A DNA stretch of 63,938 bases. It comes from CAYYNQ01 sp964473105. GTDB taxonomy: Bacteria > Sumerlaeota > Sumerlaeia > MVZB01. Below, one piece after another: positions 9,283 to 18,030 of the stretch. The stretch spans positions 1 to 63,938 of the forward strand of contig CAYYNQ010000009.1 in assembly GCA_964473105.1 (NCBI GenBank), in the 5' to 3' direction. The notes under the pieces were generated by a model. The model made no database searches and was not told the DNA's origin. It was given only the letters and a program-made list of their open reading frames with translations. The stretch's first letter is position 1; each line of letters opens with the position of its first letter. Made by a program: the position numbers and the translations under genes.

Positions 9283-11307
9283 TCACCAGTCAACTTCCAA
9301 ATCCGGGCTGAAGGTCTCGACCTGTTTCCAGAGCGTTTCACCCATCTTGTAGTGGGAGCGCTGATAGAACGGGGCGTTGAGTCCCTTCGGCCAGATGTCA
9401 ACCACGTCGTTCCCGCGCATCTGGATCCGGACATGTTTGGGGTTATTCCCGTCCGTGGGAAAGGGGACATCAACTTCATGGTATTTCTCGACCATCGGGA
9501 ACTCGATGGTCACGACATGACTCATCCCGACCGTGCCGAGTTTGATGTGATCCTGCATCCCGGGTTCATTCGACCAGGTCAAATCCATCGCCATCCCGTC
9601 GTTGAAAACCTGGATTGCGTTCCTGTCCACCCACCCGGGGATGCGCACTTCCAGCCCCATCGTCCGTTTCATCTCGATCTGGACCCTGCCTTCGTAAGGG
9701 AGATGACTCTTCACCTCTGCCCACTTCGAGCTGCGGTTGAGCAGCAGGTTGACTTTCAACAAACGTTCGTCGGCGCTGAGGATGGACTCCCAGGCATAAT
9801 AGATCGCACGGGCGCCGTTCCCCATGCAGCAACCGCACCAGCCGAAACGGCCCGAAGTCATGCCGATCCATCCGGGATACCAGTCATTGATACTCGCCCA
9901 GGTGGCAAAGGCACCCAGTGAACGTTCCTTGACCCGGTCGGTGGTATATACATCCGGAATGCTGTTGGCCTCCTCGAAAGGCGTGTTGCCGAGGGTTGTG
10001 CCCTTGGATTCCTCGAGCATGACCACGCGGTCGATCCAGTCGGTGTTGGTGATCTGCATCTCGGCAAACTCGTTTCGCACCCAGCGATCCAGGTCATCCC
10101 AAGCGTCATGTTTTCCTGCACGGCTCAACATCGCGGCCAGGCAAACCATGTCGGCCATTCCGCAGCCCTCGTTGGTTGTATGGGCCTGCACCGGCATGTG
10201 CTCGGGGAAATGCCCGACCAGCGGAACACCCGTGGTCTTGGAGAACTCGTAGCTCTTGATGACAAAATCAATGAGTTCATTGTCGTTCATCACCAGGCCG
10301 GTCTCGAGCATACCCATCAGGGCATTAAGGTGCAGATGGAAATGGTTTGAAAACGTGCCGTCCGGATTGAATGATTCGGACACGTCCTTGATCCAGTAGC
10401 TGAGTTTACTCGCCACCTCGCCGGCCGGTTCGTATTTGCTCCGGGCATAATACTTGGCGCAGGCCTGCATCACCGGCGAACAAAAACTGATCGCGTTGAG
10501 CCCGGTGATGGGCGGCGTGTCGTTATCTACACTGGCCCGTCCCTTGCCCCCGTAGGAGGACTGGCTGTAGGCGATCAGCTCGCCATCTTCATTGAGGTAG
10601 GTGATGTCTCCGGGGAAGTAACCCCATTTGCCGCGATCGTTCAGCTTGGCGCGGAACCCATCGACCATCCGTTTCATGAAGGCATCGTATTCCTGGTTTT
10701 CCGGATCGGCCGCGCTGTAGGCTTCGAGGGCCAGCAGTGCGCGTCCCGAGGGCCACATTGCCGCGATATGCGCGGCGTCCTCGGGCGGGTTGGCGTTGGC
10801 CAGGAAGCTGCCCCAGTCGTCGAACAGCGCCCAGGGACGTCCCTTGATCGGCATATAATATAGCCCGTCATCGCCCATCATCTTGAGCATCGCGCGCAGC
10901 ATGATGTGCTCGGCTTCCAGGTTCTGGGTGGAACCGCTGGCAAGGCGCAGCAACGGCAGTGCCTCCATGATCTTCGGGTGATATCCGTTGTAGTCGTGGT
11001 AGCTGTGGTTCATCACGGGCGGGTTGCGGTTGAAGTAGGCGTTGATATAGACCTCGTGGTCGTATTCCGGGTTGGTGCACTCGGTGATGGTGTGGATCGC
11101 CAGTGCGGCACGGTGTGCAAGGTCCAGGGTGTCCGGGATATCCTGGTTCTTGTATTCACCCTTGTAAGGGGGCAGGTCCACGGCCGGGACCTCGGGACGG
11201 ATATAGCGGATGTTGGGATTGGTCAGGGACGGGGTGGCGCATGCCGTCAAGGCCCAACCCATCGCGGTCAACAACAGGAATTGCAGGTGCCTTTTTGGGT
11301 TTTTCAT
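9283..11307 (-). CDS. GH127-like (DUF1680) lipoprotein glycosidase
   Basis: 674 residues. The N-terminus is a lipoprotein signal (LTAC lipobox, Cys at residue 23), so the enzyme is probably membrane-anchored. The segment IPDTLDLAHRAALAIHT opens the catalytic helical barrel. Conserved blocks shared with the protein at 22269-24458 include YHDYNG, MMGDDGLYYMPI and GRPWALFD. The GH127-type metal/Cys site is kept: NEGCG near residue 380 and GCCMGNG near residue 490. The C-terminal beta-domain has VNLLLNRSSKWA and SHLPYEGRV. It lacks the extra N-terminal domain of its neighbour at 6431-8965. Beta-L-arabinofuranosidase-type activity is inferred from the family. Confidence 0.8.
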   Translation of the reverse strand: MKNPKRHLQFLLLTAMGWALTACATPSLTNPNIRYIRPEVPAVDLPPYKGEYKNQDIPDTLDLAHRAALAIHTITECTNPEYDHEVYINAYFNRNPPVMNHSYHDYNGYHPKIMEALPLLRLASGSTQNLEAEHIMLRAMLKMMGDDGLYYMPIKGRPWALFDDWGSFLANANPPEDAAHIAAMWPSGRALLALEAYSAADPENQEYDAFMKRMVDGFRAKLNDRGKWGYFPGDITYLNEDGELIAYSQSSYGGKGRASVDNDTPPITGLNAISFCSPVMQACAKYYARSKYEPAGEVASKLSYWIKDVSESFNPDGTFSNHFHLHLNALMGMLETGLVMNDNELIDFVIKSYEFSKTTGVPLVGHFPEHMPVQAHTTNEGCGMADMVCLAAMLSRAGKHDAWDDLDRWVRNEFAEMQITNTDWIDRVVMLEESKGTTLGNTPFEEANSIPDVYTTDRVKERSLGAFATWASINDWYPGWIGMTSGRFGWCGCCMGNGARAIYYAWESILSADERLLKVNLLLNRSSKWAEVKSHLPYEGRVQIEMKRTMGLEVRIPGWVDRNAIQVFNDGMAMDLTWSNEPGMQDHIKLGTVGMSHVVTIEFPMVEKYHEVDVPFPTDGNNPKHVRIQMRGNDVVDIWPKGLNAPFYQRSHYKMGETLWKQVETFSPDLEVDW

Positions 11308-11665
11308 CGAAATCTCACCTTTGAGTGTTATGGGGTGACAGGTTATAACTGATTGATATCCAGCAACAAGGTTTCCATCTTACCAGATCATCCGGAAATC
11401 GCCATTACGATATCACGCGTGATAAATTGAAGTGAAATTATCGTGCTCTTGTCGAGTGCGGGACAGGCATGTCCACCCCGCTTTCTTCGTGCTCTTCCTG
11501 TCCTCCGTGGTTAAAATTCTCTGCGCCTCTGCGCCTCTGCGCCTCTGCGTTTCTGCGGGAGATTAAATTCACAACGATTTTCAAGCATGATTACGAATAC
11601 AATTAGAAAAACACGGGCCGGTTTTTCACCTGTCCGTGTTCAGGATTGACTGCGCATTCACTGGA
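11308..11665. other. Intergenic region with short tandem repeat
   Basis: No gene is seen. The region carries a period-8 repeat (listed separately) embedded in a GTGGTTAAA-containing sequence, and it presumably contains the promoter of the lipoprotein gene ending at 11307. I cannot point to clear -35/-10 boxes. Confidence 0.5.
11519..11558. repeat. Period-8 tandem repeat (CTCTGCGC)
   Basis: Three exact copies of CTCTGCGC (11519-11542) are followed by CTCTGCGT and TTCTGCGG. Upstream is TCCGTGGTTAAAATT. The combination resembles an interspersed intergenic sequence with CTCTGCG repeats that I recall from several bacterial phyla; that likeness is from memory and untested here. Confidence 0.8.
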
Positions 11666-12610
11666 TCACTCAAATGTGCTCCACAATTCAGGTTCCACTG
11701 GATTGGGTGGCGTCTCACCAAGTGAGCTGACCTCATAAACCCGTGCCCGGTCGACCAACATCGCCGTCCCGTCACAGGCGGAATTGAAAATCCACACACC
11801 GATATCCTCGAAATCCGCAACCGGCGTTCTCGACCGGGATCGCATCGTATTCGCATTCACATCCGTGGGTGTGAATTCCGTCCAGAATCCCGAGCCCAGC
11901 ACGTCCAGATTGTATTCGTATCGGATTAGCATGGTGCCGGCACCCACCGGACCGTCCGTGTTCGGATCAAGAATCATTCTCACACCGCAATGCTGCCCTT
12001 CGATAAATACACCCGGGCTTTCCTCACCCTTGGTATAGATCCAGTGACCGGTAACCAGGGTGTTCGAGGCATCATTGCCCCCGGAACTGCCGCTGGACCA
12101 GGAAGGGTTCTCCCCGTTGCCCAGCCACCAGGCATGGTTCTGCAGGTCTGCAGTTCCGGCGTAGTGACCATCATGCAGATAAAAGGCGCCGAACGGCCAG
12201 TCATTCGTATGGAGAGTCCCACCAGGCTCAAACGTGAAGTTGATCTCAAATACGGTGATTTCGCTGGTTGACTGCGGGATCCCGGCCCACGACGCGAATT
12301 CCGTCGTTCTCATCTGGGACCCGCCCGGGGCGCCACAGTTGGGGGTTACCATCCTCAAATTCCCGGCACCATCCGTCAACAGGTCTCCCGGGCCGAGGGC
12401 CAGGTCCCAGACCTGGTTGCCTGTTCGCGGGCCGCAATCAATCAATCCGGACGTGGGTTCAAGACCCGCACCTTCATTGAATCCGCAATCCCAGTGTGTC
12501 AGCGTGATATTCGCCTCGTTCACCAGTTGGGCGTGGGTTGTGTTCAGGATCATTCCCGAACACAAGGTCATAAACAAAATGGCGTTAACAGAAAGATTCC
12601 GGATCAACAC
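11666..12610 (-). CDS. Exported protein with one copy of the DCGFNEG domain
   Basis: About 314 residues. I prefer the GTG at 12610 (or TTG at 12607), which follows GGGAG by six to nine bases and gives a signal peptide ending at THAQ. The longer frame to 12670 would start inside the terminator hairpin. The single domain opens with THWDCGFNEGAGL and IDCG, has PNCG in the middle, and ends with VDRARVYEVSSL followed by a short tail ending WSTFE. The same domain occurs twice in the next gene upstream and once in the one beyond it. A lectin-like beta-sandwich is likely from the alternating strands, but no known family is recognised. Confidence 0.78.
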   Translation of the reverse strand: MLIRNLSVNAILFMTLCSGMILNTTHAQLVNEANITLTHWDCGFNEGAGLEPTSGLIDCGPRTGNQVWDLALGPGDLLTDGAGNLRMVTPNCGAPGGSQMRTTEFASWAGIPQSTSEITVFEINFTFEPGGTLHTNDWPFGAFYLHDGHYAGTADLQNHAWWLGNGENPSWSSGSSGGNDASNTLVTGHWIYTKGEESPGVFIEGQHCGVRMILDPNTDGPVGAGTMLIRYEYNLDVLGSGFWTEFTPTDVNANTMRSRSRTPVADFEDIGVWIFNSACDGTAMLVDRARVYEVSSLGETPPNPVEPELWSTFE

Positions 12611-12650
12611 GACATTCTCCCGACTAATCCTTGATATTCTATGCTGTTTC

Positions 12651-12687
12651 AAAAAAACACCGGAAGACATGCAGCCTTCCGGTGTTT
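12651..12687 (-). terminator. Rho-independent terminator after the 12721-15330 gene
   Basis: Read on the minus strand, a perfect 12-bp stem (AAACACCGGAAG with CTTCCGGTGTTT) with a nine-base loop is followed by a run of seven T. It lies 33 bases after the stop of the large exported protein and upstream of the start at 12610, so the two genes are probably separate transcripts. Confidence 0.9.
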
Positions 12688-12720
12688 CATGATTAACGGT
12701 TCAAGGGTTCAAGAAGCGGA

Positions 12721-15330
12721 TCACTCAAAGATGGCCCACATGCCCGGAGAGACCCTGTTTTCGGGAAGTTCGGACCCGAGTTCGCTGATTTCATATATAC
12801 GGACTCGGTCGACCAGCATCGGGGTATCGTCACAGTCCATGTTGCTTATCCACGGATGCAGGAACTCGCCTCCCGGGGGACCCGAGATATACGGGGGTCC
12901 GCTGTTGGGGCCATGTGATCTTGACTGGGAACGCAGGGAATCGGCATAAGGGCCATCCGGAACGTGTTGTTCCCAGAACCCGCTGCCATGGACATCCGGA
13001 TTGGCCTCGTAGATGACCATCAATGTCCCGGGGCCCTGTGGACCGTCGGCGTTTGGATCGATGATCATCCTGACGCCCGCGACGATTCCGTCGGTGATGT
13101 GACTGTTGCTTTCCTCACCCTTGCTGAAGACCCAGTGGCCCGAGGACATCACGTTCGAGCCGCCACTGGACCACGCCTGGGTTGTGCCGCCCCCGAGGAA
13201 CCAGGAATGGGTCTGGTCATCCGGGGTGTTGGGCATCTGCAGGTCCATCATGAAGATGCCGCCACGGGGGTGGAGATTGTCCGAGGGGTTCCCGCCGGCC
13301 GCGAATGTGAAATACAACTCGAACACGCTGATCTCGCTGGTGGACTGCTTGACGGTGGGCAGCAGGATTCCGTGCGACCTGAAATAATTCGCGTTCGGGT
13401 CACCACAGTTGGGGGTCAGCATTTCCATGTTCCCGTTTCCATCCGTCCAGCTGGTGCCATTGGGGAACCAGACCATGTCTCCGGGAAGTGTGCCGCAGTT
13501 GATGCTCTGGTTGTTGGGAGGCAATCCCGGACCTTCATTGAACTCACAGTCAATGTAGGTGAACGTGATGTTGTCGGGGTGGACCAGGCCGGAGGGTGAA
13601 GGCGGCGGCGTGGGCGTGGGTTCGGGGGTCGGCGTCGGCGTGGGCGTGGGCGTCTCGTTGAGCGCGCTGACCTCATACAGCCGCAGGCGGTCGATATTCA
13701 TGTCCGCCCCGTCGCAATCCCAGTTGCCGATGCGCGGATGCAGGTTCTCGCCGCCAGGGGGACCCGAGACGGCGTCATCGGTCTTGTCCTGCGAACGCAG
13801 TGTGACGGCGTAGTCACCCCCGGGCACAAACTCCGTCCATCCACTTGAACCCAGGACGTCCGGGTTGACCTCGTAACGAACGAGATGGTGGGTTGAGCCG
13901 ATCGGGCTGTTGTTGGTGGTGTCCAGGATGATCCTGACACCGGTCACGGTCCCGTCATTGAAATTCGGGCCGCTGTCAAAGTCATCGCCCTTGCTGAACA
14001 CCCAGTGGCCGACGGCAAACTCATTGCCGTAGGGGGAGGAGCTCCATGTGGGGTTGTTGCCATCACCCCAGTAGATGACATGCCCCTGGTCATCAGCACT
14101 CGGCTGACCGATATCCTTGACCCACAGGCCACCGCGTGGCCATGGGTTGTCTCCGGGTGTCCCGGCATCCCAGGAGACCCAGGCCTCCCAGACCGTGATG
14201 GCAGAGGTGGACTGGGGGATCGGGACAGAACCCGTCATCCCGTGCGTGCGGATATAACTTGCGTTGGGGTCACCGCATCCCCCGGCGGGGATGACCAGGC
14301 TCCCGGCGCCATCGGTCAGGCCGACGCCGGACGGGAAGAACAACTGGCTGCCGTTGGTTGAGCCGCAATCGATCCCCGGGTTGCCTGCTGTAAGGCCTGC
14401 GCCCTCGTTGAAGCCGCAGTCCCAGTGCGTCACGGTGATGTTTGCATCACTGACCAGGCCGACGCCGGGCTCGGGTGTCGGCGTGGGTTCGGGTGTCGGC
14501 GTGGGTTCGGGTGTCGCCGTGGGCTCAGGTGTCGGCGTTGACCCGAGGCTGAACAGGGCGATATAATCGAGATCAAAGAATTGTCCTGTCCTGTCGGGGA
14601 CTCCGTAGAAATGATTGACGCCCATGACATTGGCTCCAAACGGCATGGTGAACAGGCTGGGCGAGGCGTCACCGAAGAAGTCATTTCGCTCGGTGAGTTC
14701 CGCCCATGAAGTGCTTTCCGGGTCGCGCAGATCACCGTCAAAATACCAGAGCGTGATTACGCCCGATGCGTCGATTCTCATCATGGCGCTTTGAACCGTT
14801 TCCGGCTTTAGTAACCCGGTTCCAACAAATGTCAGTTGTTTGCCACTGTTGGGTCCCTGTGCCCAGGATGTGAAACCGATATTGGGGGGGGAGAGATAGA
14901 AAATACGCTGATTACCGCCCGCTTGGTTCCATTCCACGTTTCCACCGAAGCCTGGCTGCTGGTCACCGCCTCCGCCTGGTGCGTTGGGGGGAATGGTGAA
15001 GACGATGATAAATGCGTAAGCGTTTCCCCCGGTCAGCGTCACGTCGGTGTCTATATACTGGTCGAAACCGCCAGTGGGCTCCATGGGCATTTTGAGCGTC
15101 GACACGCCGTCATAGGTGTTGGCTGTTGGAGACGACTCATTCCAGCGCCATGACGGATTTGTGTTGGGTGCGTTGCCCGGCGAGGCCATGTTGCCCGCTG
15201 TGGCATCCGTGAAATCGTCCTCGACGATCACGACCTGAGCGGAAACGGTGGTCGTCAGGACAACAAGACCTCCAAGTAGGATCAGGGCCGTCCTGGCCTG
15301 ACATAAGCAACGCAATAATGAATTCGGCAT
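12721..15330 (-). CDS. Large exported protein: beta-sandwich domain plus two DCGFNEG domains joined by TPEP linkers
   Basis: 869 residues; ATG preceded by GAGGG at six bases, signal peptide ending at VSAQ. Residues 32-265 match the N-terminal domain of the GH127-like protein at 6431-8965 (EDDFTDA, MPMEP, FDLDYIALF). A Thr/Pro/Glu-rich linker follows (residues about 268-290), then two DCGFNEG-type domains (about 292-565 and 588-869) separated by a second TPTPEP linker. The domains carry DCGFNEGAGL/IDCG and DCEFNEGPGL/INCG, and each ends with a (V)DR(V/L)R(I/L)YE(I/V)S segment. No catalytic motif is seen. Extracellular carbohydrate binding or a surface structural role is inference from context and architecture. 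Confidence 0.82.
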   Translation of the reverse strand: MPNSLLRCLCQARTALILLGGLVVLTTTVSAQVVIVEDDFTDATAGNMASPGNAPNTNPSWRWNESSPTANTYDGVSTLKMPMEPTGGFDQYIDTDVTLTGGNAYAFIIVFTIPPNAPGGGGDQQPGFGGNVEWNQAGGNQRIFYLSPPNIGFTSWAQGPNSGKQLTFVGTGLLKPETVQSAMMRIDASGVITLWYFDGDLRDPESTSWAELTERNDFFGDASPSLFTMPFGANVMGVNHFYGVPDRTGQFFDLDYIALFSLGSTPTPEPTATPEPTPTPEPTPTPEPGVGLVSDANITVTHWDCGFNEGAGLTAGNPGIDCGSTNGSQLFFPSGVGLTDGAGSLVIPAGGCGDPNASYIRTHGMTGSVPIPQSTSAITVWEAWVSWDAGTPGDNPWPRGGLWVKDIGQPSADDQGHVIYWGDGNNPTWSSSPYGNEFAVGHWVFSKGDDFDSGPNFNDGTVTGVRIILDTTNNSPIGSTHHLVRYEVNPDVLGSSGWTEFVPGGDYAVTLRSQDKTDDAVSGPPGGENLHPRIGNWDCDGADMNIDRLRLYEVSALNETPTPTPTPTPEPTPTPPPSPSGLVHPDNITFTYIDCEFNEGPGLPPNNQSINCGTLPGDMVWFPNGTSWTDGNGNMEMLTPNCGDPNANYFRSHGILLPTVKQSTSEISVFELYFTFAAGGNPSDNLHPRGGIFMMDLQMPNTPDDQTHSWFLGGGTTQAWSSGGSNVMSSGHWVFSKGEESNSHITDGIVAGVRMIIDPNADGPQGPGTLMVIYEANPDVHGSGFWEQHVPDGPYADSLRSQSRSHGPNSGPPYISGPPGGEFLHPWISNMDCDDTPMLVDRVRIYEISELGSELPENRVSPGMWAIFE

Positions 15331-15564
15331 ATCTGTCCCTCATCCCCTTTGGCATGGCATCGAATTTTGACGTGTATCACTTTAGATATTATATGACATT
15401 CACGCGTAATACTTCAACCGCGATTACGGTCGGGTATCACCTTTCAAACGGTCACCAGAACGCTCTTTTAGGGGGGTGATGGGGGCGCGGGGCAGTTTGT
15501 CCACAACCTGCTTCCGGAGGTGATGTCGAAATTGCGTGGGGTTTTTTTTCAGGGAATTCAAAGA

Positions 15565-15603
15565 AAAAGCCCCCTGAAACCGGAGGGTCCGGTCCCAAGG
15601 GGC
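15565..15603 (-). terminator. Rho-independent terminator after the 15641-16600 gene
   Basis: On the minus strand a 16-bp stem with some G-U pairs (GCCCCTTGGGACCGGA with TCCGGTTTCAGGGGGC) closes a three-base loop. It is followed by TTTTTC. It lies 38 bases downstream of the stop codon at 15641. Confidence 0.88.
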
Positions 15604-15640
15604 CAATTTTATCGGCTCTTGGCCAATCAGGTTGCCTGAT

Positions 15641-16600
15641 CTAGTCGATCGAGAAACCACTCAACTCAACAGGAACCAGTGCGCTCACCCGATACACGCG
15701 TGCCCGGTCGACCAGCATGTCGGCAGCCCCGCAGTCGTTGTTGCTGATGAAAACGTTGGGATAACCGCCTGGCAGGGCGTGCGTCCCATTGGCCCTGACG
15801 GCCTCCCGGAGGCTGCTCGTATAGTCCGTGCCGCCCGGGCCGGCAACGGGGAGATGTTCCACCCAGCTCCCACTTCCGGTGACGTCGTTATTGACCTCAT
15901 AACGCACCGACAGGTGGGTTGATCCGGAAGGTCCATCGGTCGTGGTGTCGAAGATAATCCTGGCACCAGCCGCCTGTCCGTCGACGAGACCGGCAGCGGT
16001 GTCTGTCAAATGGCCTTGGAAGACCCAGTGGCCAAGTGAAATATCGTTGGATGAATTTGTGCCGTTCGACCAGGCAGGAGCGGCCCCATTGCCAAACCAG
16101 ATCGCGTGGTTATTTTCGATCATGTCCGGCGAATTCCCAGCCTGCGCAAGGGGGTGCGAATACAGTCCGGCACGCGGCCAGCTATCGGCGGCGCCACCAG
16201 CGGCGGAGAACGAGGCATTGATCTCGTATACCGTAATCTCGGTTGTTGAGGTCATGTCGGCCATGCCGCCATTGGGCGCGGTGTCCGGGATTACGTGATG
16301 CGTCCTGATATATTTTGCGTTCGGATTGCCACAAGCCCCGGCATTGATCACCATGTTTCCGTTGCCGTCCGTTGTTGGGGTTGACCCCGTAAACCAGACG
16401 CCAGCTCCGGTGAGTGCTCCACAGTCAAGCGATGCGGAGTTATGGCCGGTGCCTGCAGCCTCATTAAAACCGCAGTCGAAAACCACGCCGTCCGTCTCGA
16501 TAAGTCCGTCATTGACAAGCGCGGCGTTGGATACGCTTGCGAACAATCCCGTGCTCAGCAGGATGGCTGAGCAAAACAGTGATGCTAGAGTCCTTTTCAT
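15641..16600 (-). CDS. Exported protein with one copy of the DCGFNEG domain
   Basis: 319 residues from the ATG at 16600, chosen because GAGGAG lies nine bases upstream and a clean signal peptide follows (ending SVSNA). The domain has FDCGFNEAAG, LDCG, ACGNPNA and a CGAADMLVDRARVY segment near the end. The C-terminus (VPVELSGFSID) resembles the PVELS tails found at the ends of many exported bacterial proteins and may mark a processing or sorting signal. It is the most divergent of the four domain copies and the first gene of the three-gene set. It has its own terminator, so it can be expressed alone. Confidence 0.8.
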   Translation of the reverse strand: MKRTLASLFCSAILLSTGLFASVSNAALVNDGLIETDGVVFDCGFNEAAGTGHNSASLDCGALTGAGVWFTGSTPTTDGNGNMVINAGACGNPNAKYIRTHHVIPDTAPNGGMADMTSTTEITVYEINASFSAAGGAADSWPRAGLYSHPLAQAGNSPDMIENNHAIWFGNGAAPAWSNGTNSSNDISLGHWVFQGHLTDTAAGLVDGQAAGARIIFDTTTDGPSGSTHLSVRYEVNNDVTGSGSWVEHLPVAGPGGTDYTSSLREAVRANGTHALPGGYPNVFISNNDCGAADMLVDRARVYRVSALVPVELSGFSID

Positions 16601-17037
16601 CAGATTACTCTCCTCTTTCATAATATATTTTGCCTTTTCAATCTTTAAATCCCGAACGGTTCCCAAAGGCAAAGGTCATGTTCCGTTCCGGTCGGGTTTC
16701 CGGTGACAACCATCGTGCCCCCAACCTCACATTATCAAAATTATTGTCTCGTTAACCCTCCCCCCGGACACCGCCTCCGAGCCCACGCAAGTAATCAACT
16801 CACGAGCCCCCATGGCTTCATGCCCCAGACGTCTCGACATTTCCTCAATCAATTCAGTGGCCCATCATCTCTCGAAAACCATGATGGCGTCAAGGATGAA
16901 TCAATCTTTTTCTCATGGATTTCTAATAGGGCAGGGAGTAAGGGGCTCGAGGTTTCCGGCAGGATTCAGCGGGTGCTGATCCTCCCTGAAATGATCGGAA
17001 TTTATCCTATAATGTTGATATTATAGACTATGCATGA
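16601..17037. other. Intergenic region, no gene seen
   Basis: This 437-base gap holds no convincing frame. An AT-rich palindrome lies close to the pilin stop (listed separately). The minus-strand sequence just upstream of 16600 is AT-rich and contains TATTAT, a plausible but unproven promoter. Confidence 0.5.
17007..17026. repeat. Small AT-rich inverted repeat downstream of pseudopilin 1
   Basis: A perfect 7-bp palindrome (CTATAAT and ATTATAG) with a six-base spacer lies 12 bases after the stop codon at 17038. It is too AT-rich for a standard intrinsic terminator and has no T-run, so its role is open. Confidence 0.6.
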
Positions 17038-17688
17038 TCATTGGCCGCCGCCGACCAGTCCGATGGTGTTCAGATAATAGATGTCCCCCGCAGCGACCGC
17101 GCCGTTGGTCGGGTCGTAGATTCCGCCCAATCCACCGTTCTGGGGCTTCCAGTTGTCCGGGTTGCCCGGGTTCGGGCCCTCGTTGTAATACAGGTCCGGG
17201 CCACAGCTTTGAAGCATCCAGCTCCATTTCTTGCCCGGGTAGGTCTGCCCGATCTGGCCTACCGGGTTGCCCTGCTGCAATACATCGTTGCCATAAAAAA
17301 CATACCCGAAACTGATAAACTCAAGCGTGTACGAATTCCGGTAGCCCTCATTGAAGACATCGTAGGTGACCTCGGAGAGGTAGGGGACCGGCGAGGTCAG
17401 GCGTCGGGCCTGACCGCCCGACAGGTAGGGGTTGCGCGATTCAATCCACAGGTTGTAATCGCGGAACGAGTCCGGTTCACCCATGCACGGCATCACCTGG
17501 TGCCATTCAATCGCGTAGGCCTCGATCGCCACGGCGTTGGTCCGCAAGTCGGACAGGATGCGGCTGACCTTGGCCCTTACCTGGGCTTGCAGTAAATTGG
17601 GAACAGCAATGGCAGCCAGGATCGCAATGATCGCCACGACGATCAGCAGCTCGATCAGGGTATATGCCTTGTGCCTTGGATGACCCAT
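17038..17688 (-). CDS. Type II-style pseudopilin (paralogue 1)
   Basis: 216 residues. The N-terminus KAYTLIELLIVVAIIAILAA is a prepilin signal: short basic leader, Glu five residues after the cleavage point, then a hydrophobic helix. Ala replaces the usual Gly before the cleavage site. The globular part includes SRNPYLSGGQARRLTSP and ends at IGLVGGGQ. It is the first of three tandem paralogues (also 18031-18675 and 19018-19662) and the most diverged. Such pseudopilins in PVC-like bacteria are exported or assembled by type II-like machinery, which is not encoded here. Confidence 0.88.
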   Translation of the reverse strand: MGHPRHKAYTLIELLIVVAIIAILAAIAVPNLLQAQVRAKVSRILSDLRTNAVAIEAYAIEWHQVMPCMGEPDSFRDYNLWIESRNPYLSGGQARRLTSPVPYLSEVTYDVFNEGYRNSYTLEFISFGYVFYGNDVLQQGNPVGQIGQTYPGKKWSWMLQSCGPDLYYNEGPNPGNPDNWKPQNGGLGGIYDPTNGAVAAGDIYYLNTIGLVGGGQ

Positions 17689-18030
17689 GTTGCCTGGTCC
17701 CCTTCTGTCGTCGGGTCGACTGCTTTCCCCGGCAGAGCACCCGGCCTGCCGGGTTCATCGCCTGAGGCGGCGCTGCTTGGGGGTATGCCCACATTTTGTG
17801 AAACATCAATTTGTTCTGGTGGGATTTTCCGTCCAAAGCACCGGGCTCGTCAATGATTATCGATGCCCTTGACGGAAGCACGATGCAGGGGTGGGCCCTG
17901 CCCGGGCCTGATATCACGTGTGTTGTTGTGCGTGGAAGGGATGGATAAGGGGCTCTCGATTGTCGACATGGCACGCCGCCGGTTACGGTCACCAACAGGG
18001 ATCCCGGGCTTTGGGCCCCGGGTCACTCCC
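17689..18030. repeat. Pilin spacer repeat, copy A
   Basis: This 342-base gene-free spacer upstream of pseudopilin 1 is nearly identical to the equal-length spacer at 18676-19017, with about 15 differences by eye. Shared elements include CACAAAATGTG and a GC-rich CCCGGG repeat near the end of the upstream gene. It must contain the leader and probably the promoter of the downstream pilin gene. Confidence 0.85.

Noticed and set aside
17689..17870. Cyclic-dinucleotide (GEMM) riboswitch upstream of the pilin genes
   Set aside because: The consensus GACGCAAAG core is absent; hairpins found are not supported by covariation between the two copies.
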